Positions 1-7,295 of a stretch of DNA of 64,000 nucleotides are shown one piece after another. Position numbers and translations under genes: made by a program. The stretch covers positions 108,058 to 172,057 of the forward strand of contig DDSH01000022.1 of NCBI GenBank assembly GCA_002343775.1, read 5' to 3'. Source of the stretch: Anaerolineales bacterium UBA2395 (GTDB taxonomy: Bacteria > Chloroflexota > Anaerolineae > Anaerolineales > Villigracilaceae). Under the pieces are notes generated by a model that saw only the letters and a list, made by a program, of their open reading frames with translations, was not told the DNA's origin and searched no databases. How positions within the stretch are numbered: the first letter of the stretch is position 1; every line of letters begins with the position of its first letter.

Positions 1-687
1 TCCACCAGACTTGAGGGCTGCGATGGCTTGAGGGAGCGTGATCTCCACTGCCGCCAATTCCTCGTTGACGACGATGCGCAGCGCCTGAAAGGTCTGCGTG
101 GCGGGGTGGGTTTTATCGCCTCGGCGTGGACTCGCCTTCTCGATCACAGCCACCAACTCACCCGTCGTATGAAGCGGTCGGTTTTGGACGATGGCTCGCG
201 CGATCTTGCGCGCATCGCGGTCTTCGCCATACTTGAAGATGATGTCCGCCAGTTCGCGTTCATCGTAGGTGTTGACGATATCTGCTGCGCTCATGGCGAG
301 GTGCGGACCGAAACGCATGTCCAGCGGACCATCCTGCAAAAAGGAAAAACCGCGTTCGGCGTTGTCGAACTGCATGGACGAAGCACCGAGATCCAGCACA
401 ATACCGTCGATGGCGTCCCATTTCAATGAAGCAAGTTGCTCATTGAGGGTGATATGGGAGGCTTGCGCGAGATGAATGCGCCCTTCGTAAGGAGCCAAGG
501 TCTCACGAGAAAGCGCCAAAGCCTGCGGGTCTACATCAAGACCGAGCAAATGCCCATCCGGCGCGCAAGCCTCCAAAATGCCGCGAGCGTGACCGCCCGC
601 GCCCAGGGTGCCATCCACGTACCGCCCGCTGTTGCGGGGTTGCAGAGCGTGTATAATCTCTTGGTAAAGTACAGGTTTGTGTTGCAT
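1..687 (-). CDS. rsmH: 16S rRNA (cytosine-1402-N4)-methyltransferase RsmH, 3' end cut off by the window
   Basis: Cytoplasmic enzyme that N4-methylates C1402 in the decoding centre of 16S rRNA using S-adenosylmethionine. Reading the minus strand from the ATG at 685-687 gives 229 codons that run off the left edge. Visible motifs are the SAM-binding glycine-rich loop (DGTLGAGGHARG, near residues 20-31), the acidic 'LGLDVDPQAL' strand, and the family signature 'DLGASS' followed by RGFSF and DGPLDMRF. It lies 45 bases downstream of mraZ on the same strand, the standard start of the dcw division cluster, so it should be co-transcribed from the mraZ promoter. No good ribosome site is visible before the ATG. 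The missing part is the C-terminus only. Confidence 0.95.
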   Translation of the reverse strand, partial: MQHKPVLYQEIIHALQPRNSGRYVDGTLGAGGHARGILEACAPDGHLLGLDVDPQALALSRETLAPYEGRIHLAQASHITLNEQLASLKWDAIDGIVLDLGASSMQFDNAERGFSFLQDGPLDMRFGPHLAMSAADIVNTYDERELADIIFKYGEDRDARKIARAIVQNRPLHTTGELVAVIEKASPRRGDKTHPATQTFQALRIVVNEELAAVEITLPQAIAALKSGG

Positions 688-732
688 GGCAGTGATTAGC
701 GATTAGCGAAACAACCTCTAATCATCTATTCT

Positions 733-1179
733 CTAACTATCTTTTTTCGACAGATCCAACGTCGAGAAGCGCGCATTGTTGGCTTCGGTGTCATGAAGCA
801 GAGCCATTTGCTCGCCCCAGATGCCGGGAGTCCATACTTCGAAGTACTCACCCTGCCCCGCCAAGACCAGCTCACCGCTTGTAATTTCAAGAAACGCGCG
901 CAGGTTCTGCGGAACGAGGATGCGCCCAACCTTATCCACCTCAACAGGATAGGCGTTGGACAGGATCAGGCGGCGCAACATACGGGCGGTCGGGTCGGCA
1001 AGGTTCATGGCTTCGATGCGCTCATAAACCTGTTTGAAATACGCCTCGGTCATCACCATGAGGCATTTATCAAAGCCTTGAGTAATGAAGGCGCCGCCTT
1101 CCAGCAGTTCACGAAAGCGCGCCGGAATCATCAGGCGACCCTTATCATCGAGGTTGTGCTGGAACTGACCTAAGAACAT
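733..1179 (-). CDS. mraZ: Transcriptional regulator / cell-division protein MraZ
   Basis: A 148-residue MraZ, close to the usual length, made of two AbrB/SpoVT-like swapped-hairpin halves. The N-terminus MFLGQFQHNLDDKGR and the second-half 'VDKVGRILVPQNLRAFL' carry the family DxxGR hallmark, once per half. MraZ forms a ring-shaped multimer that binds direct repeats upstream of its own gene and represses the dcw operon. An upstream in-frame start exists, but the ATG at 1177-1179 begins exactly at the conserved N-terminus and has an AAAGGAAT ribosome site. The first gene of the operon with rsmH. Confidence 0.95.
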   Translation of the reverse strand: MFLGQFQHNLDDKGRLMIPARFRELLEGGAFITQGFDKCLMVMTEAYFKQVYERIEAMNLADPTARMLRRLILSNAYPVEVDKVGRILVPQNLRAFLEITSGELVLAGQGEYFEVWTPGIWGEQMALLHDTEANNARFSTLDLSKKDS

Positions 1180-1210
1180 TTGTGCTACAATTCCTTTTAA
1201 TGACGTGAAC

Positions 1211-1225
1211 GCCGGGACGCCCGGC
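1211..1225 (-). other. GC-rich hairpin in the mraZ 5' leader
   Basis: The sequence GCCGGG-ACG-CCCGGC is a perfect 6-bp stem with a 3-base loop. It lies between the predicted transcription start and the mraZ ribosome site. It could be an mRNA structure affecting translation; no T-run follows, so it is not a terminator. Confidence 0.5.
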
Positions 1226-1230
1226 GCTCT

Positions 1231-1255
1231 ACCACTTCTTACCACTTTCTACCAC
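1231..1255 (-). promoter_or_regulatory. MraZ operator: three direct GTGGT repeats at 10-bp spacing
   Basis: On the plus strand ACCAC begins at 1231, 1241 and 1251; on the transcribed strand this reads GTGGT-N5-GTGGT-N5-GTGGT. MraZ boxes described in other bacteria are short G-rich pentamers with 5-base spacers, which fits. The repeats begin immediately downstream of, and touch, the -10 box, so bound MraZ would cover the transcription start. Confidence 0.85.
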
Positions 1256-1257
1256 TT

Positions 1258-1285
1258 ATTATACCGTTTTACGGTCAAAAATCAA
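1258..1285 (-). promoter_or_regulatory. Sigma70-type promoter of the mraZ operon
   Basis: On the minus strand there is a -35 TTGATT (1280-1285), a 16-base spacer and a perfect -10 TATAAT (1258-1263), followed directly by the MraZ repeats. Transcription should start near 1250. Confidence 0.8.
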
Positions 1286-1325
1286 GTGGGATGGTACTTT
1301 TTTCCCATTCCAAAGGCATTGCTGA

Positions 1326-2228
1326 ATGACCAACTCTCCCACCTTTACCCTGCTCGAAGCCACACACTGGCAGGATTATGAACTACTCGACTCCGGCGAC
1401 GGGCAAAAACTCGAGCGTTTCGGCAAATACATCTTCGCGCGCCCCGAATCGCAGGCGATGTGGAGCCGCGCCCTCCCCCGCTCCGAGTGGGACAACGCTC
1501 ATGGTGTCTTCATCCCCACCGGCGAAGAAAGCGGCGGTCACTGGCAATTAAAGAAGCGTGTGGATGAGAAATGGGTGATGAACTACCCCCTCCCCACTCA
1601 AAACAACTTGCGATTTAACGTAATGACAACCCCCGGGCGTCACCTTGGCGTTTTCCCCGAAGTCGCTTCTCATTGGGACTTTATGGCGGATTCCATCCAG
1701 AAATCTGGTGCCAAGCCGAATATTTTGAACCTGTTCGGCTACACGGGTCTTGCCACCCTCGCCGCCGCCGCCGCGGGAGCCTCTGTCACCCATGTGGATG
1801 CGTCGAAGAAATCCGTTGGGTGGGCGCGTGAAAACCAGGAACTCTCAGGGCTGGGTGACCGCCCCATCCGCTGGATCGTGGAAGATGCGCTTAAGTACGT
1901 CCAGCGCGAAGCAAAACGCGGCGTGAAATATGACGGCGTCATCCTCGACCCGCCCAAATTTGGGCGCGGACCCAAAGGCGAAGTTTGGGAAGTGTACAAG
2001 TCACTGCCGAATCTATTGGATGAGATCCGTCAATGTTTGAGTGACGATCCCCTCTTTGTGATCGTCACCGTCTATGCCGTGCGTGCTTCGGCGATCCATG
2101 TGGCGCAAGCCGTGGACGAAATGATGAAAAAACACAAGGGTTTGCTCGACAGCGGCGAACTGGTGACGCGTGAGAAAAGCGCAAACCGCCTGCTCTCACA
2201 GGCGGTCTATGCAAGGTGGTCGCGATGA
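1326..2228 (+). CDS. Class I SAM-dependent methyltransferase (RlmI-like, no PUA domain)
   Basis: A 300-residue methyltransferase of the Methyltrans_SAM type, related to the catalytic part of the 23S rRNA methyltransferase RlmI. Motif I is 'NLFGYTGLATLAAAAAG' (residues 135-151), the ribose-binding acidic loop is 'VDASKKSVGWA' (about 157), motif III is 'VEDALKYV' (about 186) and motif IV is DPPKFGRG (208-215). RlmI itself begins with a PUA RNA-binding domain; here the first 100 residues are a different, shorter N-terminus, so the exact substrate is uncertain (rRNA is the likeliest). Divergent from mraZ and followed by its own terminator, so probably a single-gene transcript. Confidence 0.85.
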   Translation: MTNSPTFTLLEATHWQDYELLDSGDGQKLERFGKYIFARPESQAMWSRALPRSEWDNAHGVFIPTGEESGGHWQLKKRVDEKWVMNYPLPTQNNLRFNVMTTPGRHLGVFPEVASHWDFMADSIQKSGAKPNILNLFGYTGLATLAAAAAGASVTHVDASKKSVGWARENQELSGLGDRPIRWIVEDALKYVQREAKRGVKYDGVILDPPKFGRGPKGEVWEVYKSLPNLLDEIRQCLSDDPLFVIVTVYAVRASAIHVAQAVDEMMKKHKGLLDSGELVTREKSANRLLSQAVYARWSR

Positions 2229-2230
2229 AA

Positions 2231-2262
2231 AACTCCGAGGCTCAACACCTCGGAGTTTTTTT
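2231..2262. terminator. Bidirectional rho-independent terminator
   Basis: A 10-bp perfect stem (AACTCCGAGG / CCTCGGAGTT, 2231-2240 and 2248-2257) is followed by a T-run on the plus strand, and preceded by an A-run that serves the minus strand. It separates two convergent genes. Confidence 0.9.
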
Positions 2263-2263
2263 G

Positions 2264-3181
2264 TTAACCTTTCGATTCGCCCGTATCGCCCCCGCCGCCA
2301 CCTCCCTTGGAGGGAGAGACCAATTTCTTCAGAAGGTCGTACCAGAAAGATGATCCTTGCGATACGGCGGCTACCGTCAGACCAAGACCCAACACCTTCA
2401 ACAAGACAAATCCTGCCCACTGCATGGCATCTGAACCTGCAGGCGGAAGTTCCGTCTGCCACCAGCCAACCCGGACGATGTTCAGGTCGCTCAATTGCTG
2501 GACGAGATCTTCCAATTCCACATCGGCGCCTTCCTGTTGAACTGCCATCTCCGCCTGGGCAACGGCAAGAGCGCGCACGCCAGCATTCGTCCACAGGGTT
2601 CGCACCAGCTGGATGCTGTCAGTTCCGAGCAGGATCGTCAGAAAAATGGATAGGACGATCACAAAACTGCGCGCATTCGACTTGAACGTCGCAGACGCCT
2701 GCTCCATTACGCCGGTGAAATACGTGGTGGTGCGTTTGCGCAGGTCCTCAATGTTCGTCACGCCTTGATCGATCCATTTGATGACCGCGCCTTTGGTCTC
2801 CGAGTCCGGCAGGATGTTAATTAACTCCTTCAAGCCATCTGCATTGACCTCTTTGGTGGCGGTCAGACCGACGAAGTCAAAATACGAGTCCACCAGTGTG
2901 GAGACGGGAATCTTCTCCACCTTCTTCGGCTCCGTTGCAGATGTGATGAAACTGAACATGTTTTTATAGCGGATCGGGCGCAACGATTCGATTTGGGGAA
3001 GTTTCACAAAATCCCCCACCTGCTTGTCACCGACGATGCGCATCAGGTGTTTTTCCAACGACCGGGCGCGCGTTTCGAAGGCTTCATTGATCCATTGTGT
3101 GACCAATGAGACAATGGAACCCAGCACATAATAGATAAAAACCAATCCAATGACGACCTCGAGAGCTTGTGAAAACGACAT
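2264..3181 (-). CDS. Membrane protein of unknown function with a glycine-rich tail
   Basis: A 305-residue protein I cannot assign to a named family. It has a hydrophobic N-terminal segment (residues 7-28), a long soluble part, a second membrane segment (172-187), an acidic stretch (218-233), and a last membrane segment (255-275). After that comes 'GSSFWYDLLKKLV', a motif often seen at the end of uncharacterised bacterial membrane proteins. The C-terminus is a Ser/Gly tail with six glycines. The start is set by AAGGAG six bases before the ATG. It lies 21 bases downstream of the Vps62-like gene, so the two are probably co-transcribed and may act together at the membrane. Confidence 0.75.
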   Translation of the reverse strand: MSFSQALEVVIGLVFIYYVLGSIVSLVTQWINEAFETRARSLEKHLMRIVGDKQVGDFVKLPQIESLRPIRYKNMFSFITSATEPKKVEKIPVSTLVDSYFDFVGLTATKEVNADGLKELINILPDSETKGAVIKWIDQGVTNIEDLRKRTTTYFTGVMEQASATFKSNARSFVIVLSIFLTILLGTDSIQLVRTLWTNAGVRALAVAQAEMAVQQEGADVELEDLVQQLSDLNIVRVGWWQTELPPAGSDAMQWAGFVLLKVLGLGLTVAAVSQGSSFWYDLLKKLVSPSKGGGGGGDTGESKG

Positions 3182-3202
3182 GGCAGTCTCCTTGTAATTT
3201 CG

Positions 3203-4759
3203 TTAATGTTTATTCTTTTCCAACTCTGCAAGCCATTCCAGCGGTTTTTCCCAACGAGCACGCTGGTAAACATCCGTCTGTTTCTTTTTGAGCCTATCCC
3301 ATTTCGGTCCGGGCGGACCCGATTCCTCGCCCAGCAAACTTTTTACGCCCCACAATCCCTTATATTGTACCCAACCCGGCTCGGAATTCAATAGGACGCG
3401 TTTCCATTCGCGGTTCGGAATCATGGTGACCTTTCGCTCCGACATGAATTTCTTCAAAAAATCCTCCGAGCGCTCAGTGGGTTCGTCTGAATTTTTGCCT
3501 TGAAAGCCGATGCGCAACCCATCGCCGGTGGCGATCTCCATCGGTAGGCGCACCACATAATGGTCGAATTCATCTTTCATCTCATCGAAGGCATGTTCTT
3601 GCAACAGGTGTGTTGGGTGTTCCATGATCTCTCCAATGGCGATCTTGCGCGCCTTCTGGCTGGGGTTAAAGAGAAGGAACAGGTAGTGGATCAAGCCGTC
3701 GCACCAGAAAAGGAAGCGTTGCAGCGTCCCCGCCTTGTACATCCCCGGCGAGCGGATCACCTCCGGGCGGCTGTAGTTCGCGTGCGATCCCAACGCTGCA
3801 TAAATGATGGGATGTGTGGTTTCATTTCCATCCACATCATGCGCCTTGAGTACTTTATCCCATGCTTCGATGTTCCCCGCGCCATGCTGCGAAAGCAAAA
3901 CTGCGTACGGTTCGCCGTTCCTTAAATAAACCGACACCATTTCCCAATCTCCCTCATGATGATTAAAGCCGTTTGCAGCCAGCCGCCAGTCATTGAAGGC
4001 GTAGAAAAAATGATATTGCAGGACCGTCCAGAGATTCTCCGATTCGTCCTCCTCCCGCACCACGCGCCCGTAATACACCGCCTGATGATGTTTCTTCAAG
4101 ATGTCGGCGTATTGATGATATGCCTCGTGAGCGATCTTCTCGGTGGCTTGTGAAAGCATATCCATCACCAAGCCGGGACCTTCAGGCAGGATGCGCTCGA
4201 TGATCCAACGCAGGACGTTCGTCAGCCAGATGAAAAGAAACAGCAGATAGATCGGCAGCAAAACCAGATACTCGACCGCAATGCTGACGTATGGCATTGG
4301 GTTAAGGAAAAGCCAGATCGGCGCAAGCCCCAATACGAGGAAAACAAAAACCGCCAACACCGCAGGGATGATGCGCAAGCGGATGGGCGACGCCAGCATG
4401 AAGATGACCAACGCAGCTGCGAGTGAAGCGGCAATGGCAATCTCCAATCCGATCACACCAAGGGTGAACCATCCGCCCAATAGACCGATGACCGAAAGCA
4501 CACCCCACCAGATCCAGGCGTCGAAATCGAACAACGGCTTGTTCACAAAACGCAAAAAATATTCATGAGATTTCAAACGCCCGAGCATCTCGACCAAACG
4601 CTCATTCAAATGAGAGAACAACTCCGCCGCCCCCAAAGGTCCGCTGGGAAAAAGCAGGCAACGCTCCAGGTAGGGCTCCACTGCCATTGGAAAAAAGCGT
4701 TCCCCTTTGGCATAGCGCATCACAGGTTCATAACGTTCCAACAATTCGAGATCGTTCAT
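3203..4759 (-). CDS. Vps62-related membrane protein
   Basis: A 518-residue protein. Residues 1-70 form a soluble region (MNDLELLERYEPVMRYAKGE...), residues about 80-195 contain several hydrophobic segments, and the second half holds a soluble domain with 'NHHEGDWEMVSVYL' and 'IYAALGSHANYSRPEV'. HxGDWE and GSHANY are hallmarks of the Vps62/DUF946 family, whose biochemical function is not established. The ATG at 4757-4759 is only 26 bases from the galK start on the other strand, so the two promoters must overlap the neighbouring coding regions. The downstream partner is the glycine-tailed membrane protein. Confidence 0.75.
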   Translation of the reverse strand: MNDLELLERYEPVMRYAKGERFFPMAVEPYLERCLLFPSGPLGAAELFSHLNERLVEMLGRLKSHEYFLRFVNKPLFDFDAWIWWGVLSVIGLLGGWFTLGVIGLEIAIAASLAAALVIFMLASPIRLRIIPAVLAVFVFLVLGLAPIWLFLNPMPYVSIAVEYLVLLPIYLLFLFIWLTNVLRWIIERILPEGPGLVMDMLSQATEKIAHEAYHQYADILKKHHQAVYYGRVVREEDESENLWTVLQYHFFYAFNDWRLAANGFNHHEGDWEMVSVYLRNGEPYAVLLSQHGAGNIEAWDKVLKAHDVDGNETTHPIIYAALGSHANYSRPEVIRSPGMYKAGTLQRFLFWCDGLIHYLFLLFNPSQKARKIAIGEIMEHPTHLLQEHAFDEMKDEFDHYVVRLPMEIATGDGLRIGFQGKNSDEPTERSEDFLKKFMSERKVTMIPNREWKRVLLNSEPGWVQYKGLWGVKSLLGEESGPPGPKWDRLKKKQTDVYQRARWEKPLEWLAELEKNKH

Positions 4760-4785
4760 GCAGCCTCTATGGTATAAACACGCTT

Positions 4786-5928
4786 ATGGACATCACGACT
4801 CTCACACAACAATACGCAACCCATTTTAACGCCAAACCGGAGATAATCGTCCGCGCGCCGGGGCGGGTTAACCTGATCGGCGAACACACCGACTACAACG
4901 ATGGATTCGTCCTGCCAATGGCAATCGACCGCGCCGTCTGGCTGGCGCTTCGTCCACGGGATGACAGGCAGGTGCGCATCTATTCACTGGAACTTGAAAC
5001 TGAATCCGGTTTTCTGATGGATTCTCTCATCCGAGATTCTGACTGGATCGAATACCCAAAAGGCATTGCCTACGAGTTGCAGAAGAATGGATACAACCTG
5101 CGCGGATTCGACGCCGTGATGACCGGCGATGTGCCGCGCGGGGCGGGCTTATCTTCTTCCGCTGCGGTGGAATTGGCAATCGCGCGCGCCTTCGCTGTCG
5201 TCTCAGGCATTGAGTGGAACGCCGTGGAGATGGCAAAGCTGGCGCAAAAAGCCGAGAACGAGTGGGTTGGCGTCAACTGCGGGATCATGGATCAGATGGC
5301 AAGTGCGGCTTGCAAGGATGGGCAAGCCTTGTTTTTAGACTGCCGCTCGCTCGAAATTCAACATGCGCCCCTACCCCCCGGCGTCTCTGTCGTCATTCTG
5401 GATACCTCCACCCGACGCGGATTGGTGGATTCCGCGTATAACGAGAGAAGAAGTCAATGCGAAGAAGCGGCAAGATGGTTTGGGGTGAAAGCGCTGCGGG
5501 ATGTCCGCGTGGAAGACTTGAGCAAATGGAAAGCGGAAAGTGGATTAAGTGAAATTGCCTTCAAGCGCGCCAGGCATATTGTCACCGAGAATGCACGCGT
5601 ATTGGAAGCCATAAAGGTGATGAGACAGGGGAATGTCAGTCGGTTGGGCGAATTATTCAACGCCAGCCACGACAGTCTGCGCGATGATTTTGAAGTGACC
5701 AACGATGCGCTCAATGTCATGGTCGAATGTGCGCGTGAGCAGGAAGGTTGCCACGGCGCACGCATGACCGGCGCAGGATTCGGAGGCTGTGCGGTGGCAC
5801 TGGTCAAACAGGAACAGGCAGAGGCGTTCACTCAAGCCGTCTCAATGCTGTATGGGCAAAGGTCTGGGTTGGAAGCGAGTATTTATGTTTGCAAAGCCAG
5901 CGAGGGGGCTAGCATCGTTCAGGGATAA
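4786..5928 (+). CDS. galK: Galactokinase
   Basis: Phosphorylates alpha-D-galactose at C1 with ATP, the first committed step of the Leloir pathway, in the cytoplasm. The 380-residue protein has all GHMP-kinase signatures: the galactokinase motif 'GRVNLIGEHTDYNDG' (residues 26-40), the ATP-binding 'PRGAGLSSSAAVELA' (117-131), the catalytic Asp169 in 'NCGIMDQMAS', and motif 3 'GARMTGAGFGGCAVAL' near the C-terminus. The ATG at 4786 fits the family N-terminus; a longer reading frame upstream overlaps the divergent gene and is rejected. A GH4 glycosidase that could release galactose lies 1.4 kb downstream. No galT or galE is in the window. Confidence 0.95.
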   Translation: MDITTLTQQYATHFNAKPEIIVRAPGRVNLIGEHTDYNDGFVLPMAIDRAVWLALRPRDDRQVRIYSLELETESGFLMDSLIRDSDWIEYPKGIAYELQKNGYNLRGFDAVMTGDVPRGAGLSSSAAVELAIARAFAVVSGIEWNAVEMAKLAQKAENEWVGVNCGIMDQMASAACKDGQALFLDCRSLEIQHAPLPPGVSVVILDTSTRRGLVDSAYNERRSQCEEAARWFGVKALRDVRVEDLSKWKAESGLSEIAFKRARHIVTENARVLEAIKVMRQGNVSRLGELFNASHDSLRDDFEVTNDALNVMVECAREQEGCHGARMTGAGFGGCAVALVKQEQAEAFTQAVSMLYGQRSGLEASIYVCKASEGASIVQG

Positions 5929-5930
5929 AA

Positions 5931-5960
5931 AAACGGGACACTGCAAAAGTGTCCCGTTTT
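5931..5960. terminator. Bidirectional rho-independent terminator between galK and the ATP-grasp gene
   Basis: A 12-bp perfect stem (AAACGGGACACT at 5931-5942 and AGTGTCCCGTTT at 5948-5959) has A and T runs on the two sides. It ends galK on the plus strand and the convergent ATP-grasp gene on the minus strand. Confidence 0.9.
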
Positions 5961-5962
5961 CG

Positions 5963-6988
5963 TTAGGTGTATGCCATCTGCTCGACCGGCACGCGCTCGC
6001 GTTTGCGTTGCTGGCGTTTGATGATGCGTTCGGCGGCAACACGCGTCTGCCGGAATTGCGCGTTGCGGATGATCAGCTTCATGAATTTGGTGTGGTTGGT
6101 CGTCGGGTCGTTGAGCAGGGAGAAATCTGCAGAGCCGGGTTCGTGCGGGGGATAAAAGATGCCGCAGTTCGGGTTGATCTCGAGCATGTGAATGGTTCCA
6201 TCGGCATCCATGCGATAGTCGCAGCGGGCGTACCCATTGCCGCCCAATTCTTTGAAGACACGGACAGTCTGCTCGCGAAGGATTTTGTCGATGCGTGGAT
6301 CGGTCACCACGGCAACGGACATTTTTTCGTAATCGACCCATTTCATGTCGTAATGTTTGAAGGATTCGCCATCGGGGAAGATGAACTCGACGGGGGTAAA
6401 GGTGGAAGGCTTGTTGGGGTCTTTGGTATTTTCCGCGATCAAACAGGTGAATTCGCGTCCTTCGATGAATTCCTCTACCAGCGCACGACCGAATTCGTTG
6501 ATCTCGAGCTGCAACTGCTCACGCAGCTGTTCGATATTTTCAACACGCGAATTACGACGGATGCCAACGCTGGCATACCCGTGCGGCGGTTTGACCAGCA
6601 TAGGGAATTTGAGCCGCTTGACGACCTTCTCCGCATCTTCGGCGCGATTGACGAAGATCCAGCTGGGTGTGGGAACGGAGACGCGTTTGGCGGCGTTCTT
6701 CATTTCATCGCGGGTGGGGTCGAAGAATTTCGAGTCGGCGCCGGTGAATGCCGCGTTGTATTTTTCGAGCGCCTTCACCAATGCGATGCCGGAAAGAGCA
6801 TCATCAGGCGTGCCATCACACAGGTTGACGAAAACATCCACCCCTTCTTCCATCAGATCCTTGATCTGTTTTTCGACGTTCGTCGGTTCCACATGATGCT
6901 GCTTCCAACGATATCCATTCATATAAGGAGATGGGTCGTACGGAATATCGTTATCATCCGGGGTGCTTGTCAGTACGCAGATATACAT
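5963..6988 (-). CDS. ATP-grasp ligase, D-Ala-D-Ala ligase-like
   Basis: A 341-residue ATP-grasp protein. 'FVNLCDGTPDD' and 'FTGADSKFFDPTRDE' resemble the N-terminal domain of D-Ala-D-Ala ligases, and 'FPMLVKPPHGYASVGI' matches the ATP-binding Lys strand. 'EEFIEGREFTCLI', 'GNGYARCDYRMD' and 'MLEINPNCGI' give the ATP/Mg-binding Glu and Asn residues. It probably joins an amino acid or carboxylate to an amine with ATP; the substrate cannot be read from sequence. It differs from true Ddl in its basic C-terminal tail (RIIKRQQRKRER). The ATG at 6986-6988 follows AAAGGA by six bases; a longer frame upstream lacks this. It stands alone behind a long AT-rich leader. Confidence 0.8.
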   Translation of the reverse strand: MYICVLTSTPDDNDIPYDPSPYMNGYRWKQHHVEPTNVEKQIKDLMEEGVDVFVNLCDGTPDDALSGIALVKALEKYNAAFTGADSKFFDPTRDEMKNAAKRVSVPTPSWIFVNRAEDAEKVVKRLKFPMLVKPPHGYASVGIRRNSRVENIEQLREQLQLEINEFGRALVEEFIEGREFTCLIAENTKDPNKPSTFTPVEFIFPDGESFKHYDMKWVDYEKMSVAVVTDPRIDKILREQTVRVFKELGGNGYARCDYRMDADGTIHMLEINPNCGIFYPPHEPGSADFSLLNDPTTNHTKFMKLIIRNAQFRQTRVAAERIIKRQQRKRERVPVEQMAYT

Positions 6989-7243
6989 GATTTTTCCTTT
7001 GTTGTTCCTTCCATTCAACATCTTTCTTTATTGATTCGATATCATTGAATCATGTTTATTCATTTTATGATTCATGCAATAAACAATAAATCAAGTTAAT
7101 CAATGAATAATCTATTGTTATTTTATACAACAATTGATTTATGTAAAGGTTTTTGAAGATATGTTTATCTTAAAATATTATAAGTATTATATGTGTCTGA
7201 TATAAAAATATTTTTAAGGTTTTTAAGGTTATTAACGTCTTTA
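6989..7243. other. AT-rich intergenic region
   Basis: About 250 bases of markedly higher A+T than anything around. No gene is visible. It holds a perfect 8-bp inverted repeat TGAATCAT...ATGATTCA (7046-7053 and 7067-7074, 13-base loop), many TTTTAAGGTT-like direct repeats near 7213-7232, and a promoter candidate. It is most simply the regulatory region of the ATP-grasp gene. Confidence 0.6.
7120..7147 (-). promoter_or_regulatory. Candidate promoter for the ATP-grasp gene
   Basis: On the minus strand there is TTTACA (7142-7147), a 16-base spacer and TAAAAT (7120-7125). This lies 130 bases before the ATG, leaving a long AT-rich leader. Chance matches are common in sequence this AT-rich. Confidence 0.4.
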
Positions 7244-7277
7244 AGAAAAGAAGGACGGGCTTGGCAGCCCGTCCTTC
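7243..7277 (-). terminator. Rho-independent terminator of the GH4 gene
   Basis: A 12-bp perfect stem (GAAGGACGGGCT at 7250-7261 and AGCCCGTCCTTC at 7266-7277) is followed on the minus strand by TTTTCTT. Confidence 0.85.
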
Positions 7278-7295
7278 GCTTTTTATCATTGTATG

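Noticed and set aside
5789..7048. A 419-codon plus-strand frame across galK's end and the ATP-grasp gene.
   Set aside because: It crosses a strong bidirectional terminator and opposes a well-supported ATP-grasp gene.
6989..7243. AT-rich tract considered as a replication origin.
   Set aside because: I found no cluster of DnaA boxes (TTATCCACA-like) and no neighbouring dnaA/dnaN genes.
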